Source of the DNA: Candidatus Baldrarchaeota archaeon
GTDB taxonomy: Archaea > Asgardarchaeota > Baldrarchaeia > Baldrarchaeales > DXJG01
Direction of reading: 5' to 3'
Assembly (NCBI GenBank): GCA_030587435.1
Contig: JAUQZC010000010.1
Location: forward strand, 16,504-80,503
Length of the DNA: 64,000 nucleotides
A program made the translations under genes and the position numbers. Positions 54,564-63,609 of the stretch are shown here, in pieces. Within the stretch, counting starts at the first letter, position 1. Every line of letters begins with the position of its first letter. The notes beneath the pieces are model-generated. The model was not told where the DNA came from. It was given only the letters and a program-made list of their open reading frames with translations, and did not search any database.

Positions 54564-55386
54564 AACGAAGTATTGGAAGCCTGGAACAAACTACATATAT
54601 GAAATAGTAAATGCCTTAAAAGGCAAAATTCAAGATGGCGATATAATCGTATTGTCCGAAAAAGCGCTGTCTACAGCTATGGGAAATCTTGTTGATGAAT
54701 CTAAAGTAAAGCCAGGTTTCTTGGCGAAATTTCTCGCTAGATTTTGGAATAGAATAATTTGGGGCTACGTGCTGGGAATAGTGTGTCGTCTTAAACCTGA
54801 AACAATTATTAAGTTACGAAATTATCCAGTTAGATTTGGCGCAGCTCATAAACAATTAGCATTGTTTTACGCTGGGTTTCTTCAAGCGCTAAGACATTAT
54901 TCCGAGGGGGGCATTGATGTTAGCAACATACCTTATACCTATGCATGTTTACCCTTAAGAAGCCCTATGGATGTTGCAAGAAGAATATTCGAAGTAATAA
55001 CACGTATAACAGGGAAAAGGGTAACAGTTATGATTGTTGATGGTGATAGTACTTTTTCTTTTAGGAACATTCATTTAGCTCCTAGAAAAGTTCCCGTTAA
55101 AGGATTGTTGCATTTTGGTGGAGTTCTGACTTTTATTATAGGTAGATTTTTTAAATTGAAGAAAACGGCTACTCCTGTGGCTATTGTAGGATCCCCATTG
55201 AGTATAGATGAAGCTTTGGAGATAGCTGAGCTTGCAGACAAGTCCAGAGGGCATGGAGCAGGCATGACAGTATGGGATATGGCAAAACGGTTTAAAGTCG
55301 GACTAACCCAGGTTACGTGGGAGATGCTTAGCAAAATAAATCATAGACCAATAACGATAATTAGACTAGTTACAAGGCCTCGCTGA
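54496..55386 (+). CDS. CofE-like (F420-0 glutamate ligase family) paralogue
   Basis: A second member of the CofE family, 296 residues, with IQDGDIIVLSEKALSTAMGN near 46-66 and VMIVDGDSTFSF near 178. It differs from the CofE at 14638: it carries long hydrophobic inserts (FLARFWNRIIWGYVLG) and a C-terminal block HGAGMTVWDMAKRFKVG. A role other than F420 glutamylation is likely. The frame opens at GTG 54496 without a ribosome-binding site. AGGGG lies seven bases before ATT 54532, where family similarity begins, so the start is unsettled. Confidence 0.75.
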   Translation: MIIIKSLKRGLKIHRKYAVITIKTKYWKPGTNYIYEIVNALKGKIQDGDIIVLSEKALSTAMGNLVDESKVKPGFLAKFLARFWNRIIWGYVLGIVCRLKPETIIKLRNYPVRFGAAHKQLALFYAGFLQALRHYSEGGIDVSNIPYTYACLPLRSPMDVARRIFEVITRITGKRVTVMIVDGDSTFSFRNIHLAPRKVPVKGLLHFGGVLTFIIGRFFKLKKTATPVAIVGSPLSIDEALEIAELADKSRGHGAGMTVWDMAKRFKVGLTQVTWEMLSKINHRPITIIRLVTRPR

Positions 55387-55721
55387 CGCCTTAACCTTAA
55401 CGATTGGTCCTAAATGTCATCAAAGAGTAAGTGATAAACAAATTTTATAATTTTTTCAAACTAAAAGTGCTACTTTGTCGTATAGGTTTTTGTTCTTATC
55501 CATACACGTAGAAATGTTGTTCAGAAGCTTTCCTATGTTTTACATGTATCTTTCAAAGCTTAAAGTATTTAACAGTGTAACATAATAATATAATGATTAA
55601 ATGGGGTAAATTTTAAAGGAATGTTAAGATGACCGTAACGATAGTTAGAAAATGAAATATGGCGTGGTGACTAAAAACTTAAAATTAAGAAGAACATAAG
55701 GTACAAGAGGAGGGATATAAC
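55387..55721. other. 335-bp spacer upstream of ftr
   Basis: No gene is recognised. The sequence is AT-rich with AAAACTTAAAATT near 55673-55685, a possible TATA element, and AGGAGGGATATAAC directly before the GTG of ftr. Confidence 0.4.
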
Positions 55722-56618
55722 GTGCTACATATCGGTGATGTAGAGATTGAAGACACCTTTGCAGAAATGTTCCCAATGTGGGCTTCAAGAATACTTATAA
55801 CTGCTGATAATGAAAAATGGGCACTGACCGCAGCTCAAGCAGCAACGGGATTCGGTACATCAATCATTATGTCCCCCGCGGAGGCTGGCATAGAGAGAAT
55901 CGTTCCACCCGACGAAACACCTGACGGAAGAGTTGGAGCTATAATTCAAATATATCATCGAACCAGGTTAGAACTTAAAGTTCAAATGATATTTAGAATA
56001 GGTCAATGCATTCTTACATGCCCAACCACGGCAGCTTTTGACGCGTTACCAGAAGCTAAACGAAAAGTAAAGATAGGCCCAGCTATAAGGAAATTTGGAG
56101 ATGGGTTTGAAGTAAGAGATAAAATAAATGGAAGGGATGTTTGGAGAATACCAGTTATGGAAGGGGAATTTACCATTGAAAATCTCTTCGGCGTAAAACC
56201 TGCAATCGCTGGAGGAAACTTCCTTATCTTAGCTAAAGATAAATCTTCTGGTCTAAAAGCAGCAGAAGAAGCAGTTGAAGCTATTAAAAAGAGTAAAGCC
56301 AGGGTAGTACTTACATTCCCAGGAGGGATCTGTAGATCAGGATCAAAAGTTGGCTCGCTTAAATATAAGTTACCTGCATCAACCAATCACTTCTTCTGCC
56401 CAACATTAAAAGATAAGGTACCAGAAACAGCGTTGCCAAAAGATGTCAACAGCGTATATGAGATAGTTATAAATGGTTTAACAGTAGATGATATTAAAGA
56501 AGCTATGGCAGTTGGAATTAAAGCTGCTGCAAGTGTTGAAGGAGTTAAAAGGATCACAGCTGCAAACTATGGGGGAAAGCTTGGCCCATACAAGATACAT
56601 TTAAAAGACGTCATTTAA
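55722..56618 (+). CDS. ftr: formylmethanofuran:H4MPT formyltransferase Ftr
   Basis: Ftr moves the formyl group from formylmethanofuran to tetrahydromethanopterin, step two of the methyl branch. The 298-residue protein shows EDTFAEMFPMWASRILIT, CPTTAAFDALPEA, FPGGICRSGSKVGSLKY and CPTLKDKVP, all family signatures. GTG start, strong AGGAGGG upstream. It stands alone, 4.8 kb from mer, and is convergent with nucleotidyltransferase C. Confidence 0.97.
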   Translation: MLHIGDVEIEDTFAEMFPMWASRILITADNEKWALTAAQAATGFGTSIIMSPAEAGIERIVPPDETPDGRVGAIIQIYHRTRLELKVQMIFRIGQCILTCPTTAAFDALPEAKRKVKIGPAIRKFGDGFEVRDKINGRDVWRIPVMEGEFTIENLFGVKPAIAGGNFLILAKDKSSGLKAAEEAVEAIKKSKARVVLTFPGGICRSGSKVGSLKYKLPASTNHFFCPTLKDKVPETALPKDVNSVYEIVINGLTVDDIKEAMAVGIKAAASVEGVKRITAANYGGKLGPYKIHLKDVI

Positions 56619-56635
56619 ACGGTAAAATTCGCAGT

Positions 56636-57685
56636 CTAAACCAGTCTTAAATAGTCCAATCCATTGGCTTCAGGTGAGCCAACAAGTATTCGATAACTAT
56701 GTGTTCCAAGTGCTTTATTAATAATTTTTTCTAACTTTCCCCTCACCTCAATTTTTTCTCCTTCTTTAGCTATATCGCTGTAAAGGCCTTCGTAAGTGAC
56801 AACTTCTTTTACATGGCTGCCAATTTTTGGGCCTTCCATTACTTCAACTTGGCTAATTTTATATATTGCTGGGTTAAATATGGAGTCTTCCGCGTTTACC
56901 ACAGTAGCTCTAATCTTTACAATATCAATTGATTGAAAGATGTAGGTGTCATAGGTATCAGAAAATTCTTTTTCTGTTTTTACTGGGTGCACAGAAAACA
57001 GGGTTCCATCGAAAACTCCTCGATTCCATTTTCTCTCGCAAATTTTTCTTGCATCGTTCAATTTAAGGCGATAAAGACTGGATACTTTGGTGTACCATTC
57101 TTCAAATTCCCGTTTCGAAAATTTTCTTACATTAGAATTAGAACTTTGATAAAGGCTCAGCAGTGCCTCTTTGACTCTGTAACTATTGTCCTTTCCGTAA
57201 ACTATTAAGTCTATATCAGAGAATTCGACTCGATGAATATTAATGAGAATCGACCCCGTAACACCAAGAGAACTCAAAGGAACATTACTTTCCTTTGAAA
57301 TTAATTTAACAAGTTCTACGACCCTTTGTTCGAGTTCATCTCGATTCGAAGTATTCAAAATCTCTTTTAATCTTTCCTCCGGTTTAAAGTGTTTCTTAAT
57401 GTACTTAACTGGAACAAAAGACATAACTATATTTAAGACTGGGTCTTTGTGTAAATAGTGTGGATATTTTTCCTTTAGTAATCCAAAGGTTTCTTTAAGA
57501 GATGGTATAGTGTAATGCTTTAATACGCGCTTAAATTTCTCTTTTCCACGACCCCAAGAGCCGGCTTCATCTGGCACGTATTTTAAATACGCAATAACCT
57601 TATCACTAGGGTGAAGATTGCCGACAACTGCAAAAAACAACCCCTCTTTCGTTAATAGGTAGTCTCTATCTCTAAAACTTCTCAT
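56636..57685 (-). CDS. nucleotidyltransferase paralogue C (COG2413-like)
   Basis: A 349-residue paralogue of the genes at 34106 and 35185. N-terminus RSFRDRDYLLTKEGLFFAVVG-x-LHPSDKV; NTase centre GVTGSILINIHRVEFSDIDL, with GS and DxD intact; C-terminal NAEDSIFNPAIY and VRGKLEKI. ATG overlaps the stop of paralogue D (ATGA), so D and C are one operon. Function unknown. Confidence 0.82.
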   Translation of the reverse strand: MRSFRDRDYLLTKEGLFFAVVGNLHPSDKVIAYLKYVPDEAGSWGRGKEKFKRVLKHYTIPSLKETFGLLKEKYPHYLHKDPVLNIVMSFVPVKYIKKHFKPEERLKEILNTSNRDELEQRVVELVKLISKESNVPLSSLGVTGSILINIHRVEFSDIDLIVYGKDNSYRVKEALLSLYQSSNSNVRKFSKREFEEWYTKVSSLYRLKLNDARKICERKWNRGVFDGTLFSVHPVKTEKEFSDTYDTYIFQSIDIVKIRATVVNAEDSIFNPAIYKISQVEVMEGPKIGSHVKEVVTYEGLYSDIAKEGEKIEVRGKLEKIINKALGTHSYRILVGSPEANGLDYLRLV

Positions 57686-58722
57686 TGATCATCCTCCGCC
57701 AATATCATGAAGTCTTCGGGATTTCCACCCAGAATTAACCTATAATGATGAACGTTATCATTTGGCCGAAGAATTTTCTCTACAGTTCCTTGCGCAACGA
57801 CGTGTTCACCCACACGGGCCTGTTCACAAAATCTGCCTCTGAAAGAAACAATTTCTGTTAATGGGTAGACTAAATTGCCCTGTAAAAAAGAAACATCATC
57901 TATCAGATATCTACAAGGTGTAAAAATGGCCTCATCGTTATTAATGATTTGTGCTTTTATTCTCGCCCTCCCAACGGGAATATAAATTTTTTCACCGTAG
58001 TTCTCTGCGGTTTCATACCAGTCTTTAACAAACCTAAGAAAATAATCTACCCCCTTAAATTCACCCTGCATGATTTTTCTTTCCTCTATTTTGGCAAATT
58101 GTTCAAAGGAAACCTCAGTATTCTTAACTCTAAATTTATAAAGTTTTTTTAAACCACTTTCATCGTAACTCTTGATAGAAGTCCCAAGTGAAACAAGTTT
58201 TTTTAAAACTTCATAAACCTTCATACCGTTTGATGTTCCATAGATAATTATATCTATGTCGGAGTTTTCGTTGTACAAATCTACAAGAAGAGATCCTGAA
58301 ATTCCAATCTTTGTCCAAGGGATCCCGGATTTTTCTTTCAATAATTTAGCGAATTCAAAGGCAACTTTTTCTATCCCAGTAAGATTTTGGAACCCTAGTC
58401 GCATTTCACGTAATTTTCCTTCAGGTTTATAATGTTTGTATATATTCTTTATAGGCACGCCTTCCAATAACTGATTAAAAACAGGATCAAAGTAGATATA
58501 TTCAGGATAATTTTCGAACAAAAATTTGTTTCTTTCATCAAGGGAATAAATTTTTTCGTAAAATTTGCCATTTTTCCTTTTTCTTTCCCCTTTCTTACTT
58601 GGAATGTAACGGACATAGGCTATTACTCTATCGGGAGGGTGAACAAGTCCCTTTACATCAAATATTAAGCCTTCAAATGTTTCAACGAAGTCTCCTTCAC
58701 GAGCTCTTATCATCTTTGTCAT
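57682..58722 (-). CDS. nucleotidyltransferase paralogue D (COG2413-like)
   Basis: A 346-residue paralogue. N-terminus REGDFVETFEGLIFDVKGLVHPPDRVIAYVRY (conserved in all four, split here), NTase centre GISGSLLVDLYNENSDID, C-terminal NNDEAIFTPCRYLI and VAQGTVEKI. Catalytic residues are intact. It is the first gene of the D-C pair, with ATG at 58722. These pairs may act on a nucleic acid or small acceptor; nothing in the sequence decides this. Confidence 0.82.
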   Translation of the reverse strand: MTKMIRAREGDFVETFEGLIFDVKGLVHPPDRVIAYVRYIPSKKGERKRKNGKFYEKIYSLDERNKFLFENYPEYIYFDPVFNQLLEGVPIKNIYKHYKPEGKLREMRLGFQNLTGIEKVAFEFAKLLKEKSGIPWTKIGISGSLLVDLYNENSDIDIIIYGTSNGMKVYEVLKKLVSLGTSIKSYDESGLKKLYKFRVKNTEVSFEQFAKIEERKIMQGEFKGVDYFLRFVKDWYETAENYGEKIYIPVGRARIKAQIINNDEAIFTPCRYLIDDVSFLQGNLVYPLTEIVSFRGRFCEQARVGEHVVAQGTVEKILRPNDNVHHYRLILGGNPEDFMILAEDDQ

Positions 58723-58902
58723 ATTCTGAGCGCACCTCTAATGTGTATAGAATGAAGATTTTAAAAACGCATTTAATATTTGTGCTTAGTAACTTTTTCA
58801 TCAATTTTTAAATTTATGGATGTTTGGGTCTCCTGCTAAAATCAGCATCTACTAGGTTAACAAAAAATGAATTTCAATTTTTGGACGTATGGTGACACAG
58901 TT

Positions 58903-59649
58903 CTATATTTTAGAGGTGTTCTTAGGGAAATGCCAACCAATGTTTTTTAACGCTTCAACCAAGGGCATGGCTATGATTGCCACGATGATTGCTGCAATTA
59001 GACGTGCTATTGGATAGTAGAAGGGGCTGACAATGAACAAATACCTTACAGTATCTGTTGTTAATTGCCAGATTCCGTTATAAACAATAGGCGTAGCAAA
59101 TATAGCGTTTCCAAGTGCGCCGTCAGCTTGATTCCCAATAAAGCCTAAGAGAAAGTATAGAACAAATGTTAACGTAGGGGACAGATTGTCCCTTTTCATG
59201 AGGTAGACTACCGGAAAAATCATTAGTAAAGCAATTGCTTTGTCCCAGTTTGCTAGCACTGCAACATAATAGTACTTTGTAAGGGGTTGACTCGGCGGGA
59301 GAAATATAAAAGCTGTAATAATTGCTGCAAAAACGATAAACCCTCTTTTCCACTTACCTGTATAAACAAGGCCAACAACAAATGCGTTAATAGCTGGATT
59401 AAGCAGAAACGGTAATCCAAAGGGACTACCCGAGCCCGGTGGCAAAAGCCAAGCTATAACAGTGCCTAGAAAAGCGGCTAAAGCACCAAGATATGGGCCA
59501 AGAACGATTCCAAAAACAGATGCAATGGACGCTTCGAGTTGTATACTTAATGTTGGTAGACCTATAACGGGTATGCCTGGTAAAAATGAAATGATGACGT
59601 AGAGTGCTGCAAAGGATGCTGTTAAAGCAATTTCCTTTGAGGATATCAT
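58903..59649 (-). CDS. ECF-type transporter S component
   Basis: A 248-residue protein with about six membrane segments, an N-terminal ALTASFAALYVIISF typical of ECF S components (vitamin or metal binding subunits), and short loops. The substrate is not evident. No EcfA or EcfT gene is in the window. GGTGATAAT precedes ATG 59649. A perfect 15-bp inverted repeat lies 25 bases upstream of the start and probably controls it. Confidence 0.78.
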   Translation of the reverse strand: MISSKEIALTASFAALYVIISFLPGIPVIGLPTLSIQLEASIASVFGIVLGPYLGALAAFLGTVIAWLLPPGSGSPFGLPFLLNPAINAFVVGLVYTGKWKRGFIVFAAIITAFIFLPPSQPLTKYYYVAVLANWDKAIALLMIFPVVYLMKRDNLSPTLTFVLYFLLGFIGNQADGALGNAIFATPIVYNGIWQLTTDTVRYLFIVSPFYYPIARLIAAIIVAIIAMPLVEALKNIGWHFPKNTSKI

Positions 59650-59673
59650 ATTATCACCATCTTATGTAATTTG

Positions 59674-59709
59674 TTACACATCATTGTAGTATCTTACAAT
59701 GATGTGTAA
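59674..59709. promoter_or_regulatory. perfect 15-bp inverted repeat, candidate operator
   Basis: TTACACATCATTGTA (59674-59688) and its exact complement TACAATGATGTGTAA (59695-59709) flank six bases. An extra TGTAA half-site at 59665-59669 pairs with the left arm's TTACA (N4 spacer). On the minus strand an AATATTTATTA TATA-like box near 59720-59730 lies just upstream, so the repeat would overlap the transcription start of the ECF gene. An RNA hairpin is the alternative. Confidence 0.75.
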
Positions 59710-59939
59710 ATTGATAATAAATATTTTTTGCTAAGTGAATGTTCCAAAAACGTCATTGAAATAATTGTTTAATAAAAACAGATGAAGAGATTATATTTTC
59801 GGAGATAAACCGTTTATGATTGACAGAAATTGGTATCTAACGAATTAAAAAAACAAAACACTATCTTTCCTTTTCCCTCAACTTATAACGATATTAATAT
59901 ATTCGCTAGGGACTTAAATGTTTGTAAGGAGTGATTCTT

Positions 59940-61370
59940 ATGGAAGAACTATGGCCTTGGATCTTACCCCTGCCAAAGGAGACAAAGGAACAGTATGAAA
60001 TTTTACTGTCGGTATTTAAATCTAAGGTTTCATTAGATATTTTGCTTAACATGAATGTTAATAAAAAGAATTATCAAAAAGAGCTTGTAGAGAAAATTCC
60101 TCATTCTAATAAATCAATAATAAATGTGTTGAAAAAATTTGTTCGTGCGGGGATACTAGAGCAAGGAACGGAGAAGGTAAAAGTTGACGGTAAAGAAGTT
60201 TGGGTAAAGTATTATACACTTACTTTTCTGGGTAAATATCTCAAACTCCTCTTAACACCCATAGACAGACTATCTCCTAAAGACGTAAAAGAAATAGTCG
60301 AAGAATTATTTTATTTTTATGCCAAAAGTATTGCTAAGTTGTGTTTTGACTTCAATATAAGTCACGAAGTTTTTCATAACATTTTAAATAAACTATACCT
60401 AACTGAGACCATAAAGAGATTAAAAGACTCAAGAAAAAGGGTAAAAACAGCCGTATTTGGATCAGCAGCTCTTGACTTCATAATACCGCTTAGCGAAATC
60501 TTAACTGGTCACGACCAGACCGTAACTGTACGTGGCTTTATAAGCGATGTAGGAGGTTCGGCTGCAAATGTAGCTATGGCGCTTAGCAGATTAGGGGTTT
60601 CAACCGCATTTTCTGGAAAGATTGGCGGGGATTATGGCGGAAGAAGAATCGTTGAGACAATGTTAAACGAAAATGTGGACATATCATCTATTGTCATCGA
60701 CGAAGAACTTCAAACCCCACAGTCAATAGTACTTATAGGAGATAATGGTGAAAAAAAGATAATTGTCCTTTTAAGGGACAATCCAGCACTATCCCTATCC
60801 TCTCCATCAGAAATAAACTGGTCTCTGATAGATGAATGTAAAATTGTTTACATCGGTGAAGTTTTTGTGGAGGTAGCTTCTACAATAGCTTCCTATGCAA
60901 AAAGCAGAGGAAAATGGGTAATATATAGACCGATAACACCTTACGTAAAAATGGGGGTCGAAAAGCTGGAATCTATAATTAATAATGTAAATACTTTAAT
61001 CTTAAACGAAGCGAATTGGAATCTACTGAAAAAATCAACGCCAACCCTAGATTCGCCAAAAAGCTTGCTGAATCTTGGACCAAAAGAAGTAATTATTACA
61101 AGAGGTAGTAAAGAAGTAAAGGTTTATACGATAAACGAAACTTTTGAGGTCCCCCCATTCAAAGTCAAAGCTGTTGACACAACGGGTGCGGGAGATGCCT
61201 TTGTTGCTGGTTACATTAAAGCACGTTTAGAAGGAAAATCTCTGCGTGAAGCTATAAAATACGCATTAGCAGTTGCAGCTATAACGACTACAAAGCTTGG
61301 AGTGAGAACCTCCTTGCCGAGAGCAGATCAAGTTGAAGACTTTATCAAGAACTACGCACCTACACCATAG
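59940..61370 (+). CDS. winged-helix / PfkB carbohydrate or nucleoside kinase fusion
   Basis: The 476-residue protein has an N-terminal helical, winged-helix-like region (about 25-105, KELVEKIPHSNKSIINVLKKF) and a PfkB kinase domain from about 165. The kinase shows GGSAANVAMALSRLG near 205-219 and the catalytic DTTGAGDAF near 415. A DNA-binding domain fused to a sugar kinase could be a sensor regulator. A longer frame starts at GTG 59931, but AGGAG is well spaced for ATG 59940. Confidence 0.85.
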   Translation: MEELWPWILPLPKETKEQYEILLSVFKSKVSLDILLNMNVNKKNYQKELVEKIPHSNKSIINVLKKFVRAGILEQGTEKVKVDGKEVWVKYYTLTFLGKYLKLLLTPIDRLSPKDVKEIVEELFYFYAKSIAKLCFDFNISHEVFHNILNKLYLTETIKRLKDSRKRVKTAVFGSAALDFIIPLSEILTGHDQTVTVRGFISDVGGSAANVAMALSRLGVSTAFSGKIGGDYGGRRIVETMLNENVDISSIVIDEELQTPQSIVLIGDNGEKKIIVLLRDNPALSLSSPSEINWSLIDECKIVYIGEVFVEVASTIASYAKSRGKWVIYRPITPYVKMGVEKLESIINNVNTLILNEANWNLLKKSTPTLDSPKSLLNLGPKEVIITRGSKEVKVYTINETFEVPPFKVKAVDTTGAGDAFVAGYIKARLEGKSLREAIKYALAVAAITTTKLGVRTSLPRADQVEDFIKNYAPTP

Positions 61371-61454
61371 CTAATTTAAGCGATAACTAATTGCTTACCT
61401 CAAAATACTTAATGGTACAAGAACAAGGAAAAATAAATTAGTAAGTTAAAAAAA

Positions 61455-62450
61455 TCATTCCTTGAAATGTGGTATTATTTCTCTGCTTATTAAATCTATG
61501 GCTTCTCTAACATTCGGTCCAATAGGAGACCCAACTACGAACTGTGTGACTCCTAGCTTAATTAGTTCATTTATACGTTCAATGCAAGTTTCTGGAGTTC
61601 CACTTATAGAAAAGGCATCTATCATTTCTGATGTTACCTTTGAAAAGGCTTCGCCCCAGTTTCCTGCTTCTAAAGCTTTCTTAATAGCCATAGCATCTTC
61701 TACGCTAATCCCATGTTTTTCTAATACAGGCTCTGGACTACCAGAAACTATAAATGCAACCACCGGCGTAGCAGCTTTGATAGCTTTCTTTTCTTTCTCA
61801 TGTATGGAGAAGGATGTATATGCAGCAACATCAATTTCATCTAGCTTTCTATTCGCCTTTTCGGCGCCGCTCTTGATATGTCGGTAGGCATCTCCAATAT
61901 CCTTGGGGTGTGAAGCATTAATTAAAATACCATCTCCGATTTTGGCTGCTAGTTCCAACATTTTGGGTCCCTGAGCACCTATATATATAGGGATATCTCC
62001 CTTCGGCTTAAAATTGAATTTTGCCTTCTGAACGCTGAAGATTTTACCAGAATATTTTGCTTTACCGGTAGTTATTAGTGATCTAATTATTTCTACACTT
62101 TCTCTGATTGCTCTAAGGGGGCTTTTAATTTCTACCCCCAAAAGACTTAGTGTAGTTTTATCTCCAGCACCGATACCAAGAGTGACCCTGTTTGGAGCTA
62201 TTTCGGATATTGATGCAACGGATTGTGCAGTCATGACAGGGTTCACTAAATACGGATTTGTGACACCAGGCCCCATTTTTATTCTATTCGTGTGCAAAGC
62301 GATGCACGTTAAAGTTACATAGACATTTCTGTTGTTAAAATGGTCAGTTATCCATACATAGTCAAAACCTGCTTTTTCGGCTTGAATAGTATAAAAAGTA
62401 GTCCTCCAATATAGATCCATGGGCACAAATTCTATTCCAAATTTTACCAT
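61455..62450 (-). CDS. mer: F420-dependent methylene-H4MPT reductase Mer
   Basis: Mer reduces methylene-H4MPT to methyl-H4MPT with F420H2. The 331-residue luciferase-like protein shows FGIEFVPMD, DYVWITDHFNNRNVYVTL (split), GPGVTNPYLVNP and TLGIGAGDKTTL. These match Mer rather than generic F420 oxidoreductases. GAGGGTGATGGAT precedes ATG 62450, chosen over 62456 and 62459. It follows the 90-aa unknown and mtd on the same strand. Confidence 0.96.
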   Translation of the reverse strand: MVKFGIEFVPMDLYWRTTFYTIQAEKAGFDYVWITDHFNNRNVYVTLTCIALHTNRIKMGPGVTNPYLVNPVMTAQSVASISEIAPNRVTLGIGAGDKTTLSLLGVEIKSPLRAIRESVEIIRSLITTGKAKYSGKIFSVQKAKFNFKPKGDIPIYIGAQGPKMLELAAKIGDGILINASHPKDIGDAYRHIKSGAEKANRKLDEIDVAAYTSFSIHEKEKKAIKAATPVVAFIVSGSPEPVLEKHGISVEDAMAIKKALEAGNWGEAFSKVTSEMIDAFSISGTPETCIERINELIKLGVTQFVVGSPIGPNVREAIDLISREIIPHFKE

Positions 62451-62471
62451 ATCCATCACCCTCTCTAAGCT

Positions 62472-62744
62472 TCAAACCTGTTTCTTTAATTCCTCAGCTA
62501 CGTCATTTAGGCCAGCGTTGTTTAATAATTCTGTAGTTTGTTCAGGTTCAATTATGTACGCTGCTTCAAGTAGTTTTTGGAAACCCTCATCCGATGTAAG
62601 TTCATCATGTTGCCAGTAATGGAGAATCAAGTTAGCTGTGCTACTTGAAAGCTTAGCGGCGTTGTTAGACCGCAACAATATATCAATTAGGGAAGTCATC
62701 AGATGTTCTCTTTTATCGACAGGAATCTTTTTTACAACCTCCAT
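62472..62744 (-). CDS. 90-residue unknown protein between mtd and mer
   Basis: I do not recognise this protein. It is helical and acidic (EVVKKIPVDKREHLM, LEAAYIIEPEQTTELLNN), without cysteine or membrane segments. GGAGATGAAACACG is a good ribosome-binding site before ATG 62744. Spacing of 16 bases to mtd and 21 to mer means one transcript, so a role linked to these two F420 enzymes is likely. Confidence 0.75.
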   Translation of the reverse strand: MEVVKKIPVDKREHLMTSLIDILLRSNNAAKLSSSTANLILHYWQHDELTSDEGFQKLLEAAYIIEPEQTTELLNNAGLNDVAEELKKQV

Positions 62745-62760
62745 CGTGTTTCATCTCCAA

Positions 62761-63609
62761 CTATTCTTGCCTTTTTGGTTTTTCAATGAGTTTTCTCTTA
62801 GTTAAAACTTCTCCAGTTTTGTGGTGAGGCATTCTCAATAGATAATCTCCATACTTTTCTATTTCTCTGGCTTCGTCGGCGAGTGCTGCAGCTATTCGGA
62901 TCATTTCATGTGCAGCCGCTACAATCGGAACATATCTCTCCATCTCTTTTATTACGAAGCATCCCTCCACGGTGAGACTAGCAGCATTACGAGCTATTTC
63001 ATAAGCAGCCATGGCTTTCGCTAATGCATAGGGATTCTGAAAACCTGCAGCCTTCACCGCCGTTTCTTTATCGATGATTATTCTTGGAAGCTCTGGTTTC
63101 TCTCCCTTCTTTATCTGGTCGATCACTTTAGCTATTTCTCTGTAAACTATTGAAAAAACTCCAGTCACTGAGAGAACCTTAATCAGATCAGCGTTAAATA
63201 TAGCCATTTCTATTGGATCAAGAAACTCTCGCCTTGCACCAATCATAGCATCCGCGGGAATAATAAAGTAACCCATATACTTTCCTTCGATATCCTTTAC
63301 AGCTTTCTTCCCAGGCTGATCGCTGATAACTATGGTGGGGATGTTAGATTGAGCCAATATTTCTCTTGCTTTGCTGGGCCCAGGTAAAGCGGCATTCGGG
63401 CTAATTATTATGACGAGGTCGGGATTGAAATCTAAAATCTTTTTTGCAACTTCTTCTGCTTGTGCTGGACCCATTTTAGCACCGCTACCAACTACACGAA
63501 CATCTAAATCTTCTCTATCGGCTCTCTCGTCAAATAAGAATTCAATAAGGGGCGCCGTAGCAATGTTACCGCATTTTACAACTCCTATTTTTACTATTTG
63601 CCCTTCCAT
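62761..63609 (-). CDS. mtd: F420-dependent methylene-H4MPT dehydrogenase Mtd
   Basis: Mtd reduces methenyl-H4MPT with F420H2 to methylene-H4MPT. The 282-residue protein has KCGNIATAPLIEFLFDERADRED (split in the family), VVGSGAKMGP, NAALPGPSKAREIL and GARREFLDPIEMAIFNADL, diagnostic of Mtd. The longest frame opens at 63642, but GGGGGATAGTA before ATG 63609 and family alignment favour ATG 63609. It heads mtd-orf-mer. Confidence 0.97.
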   Translation of the reverse strand: MEGQIVKIGVVKCGNIATAPLIEFLFDERADREDLDVRVVGSGAKMGPAQAEEVAKKILDFNPDLVIIISPNAALPGPSKAREILAQSNIPTIVISDQPGKKAVKDIEGKYMGYFIIPADAMIGARREFLDPIEMAIFNADLIKVLSVTGVFSIVYREIAKVIDQIKKGEKPELPRIIIDKETAVKAAGFQNPYALAKAMAAYEIARNAASLTVEGCFVIKEMERYVPIVAAAHEMIRIAAALADEAREIEKYGDYLLRMPHHKTGEVLTKRKLIEKPKRQE

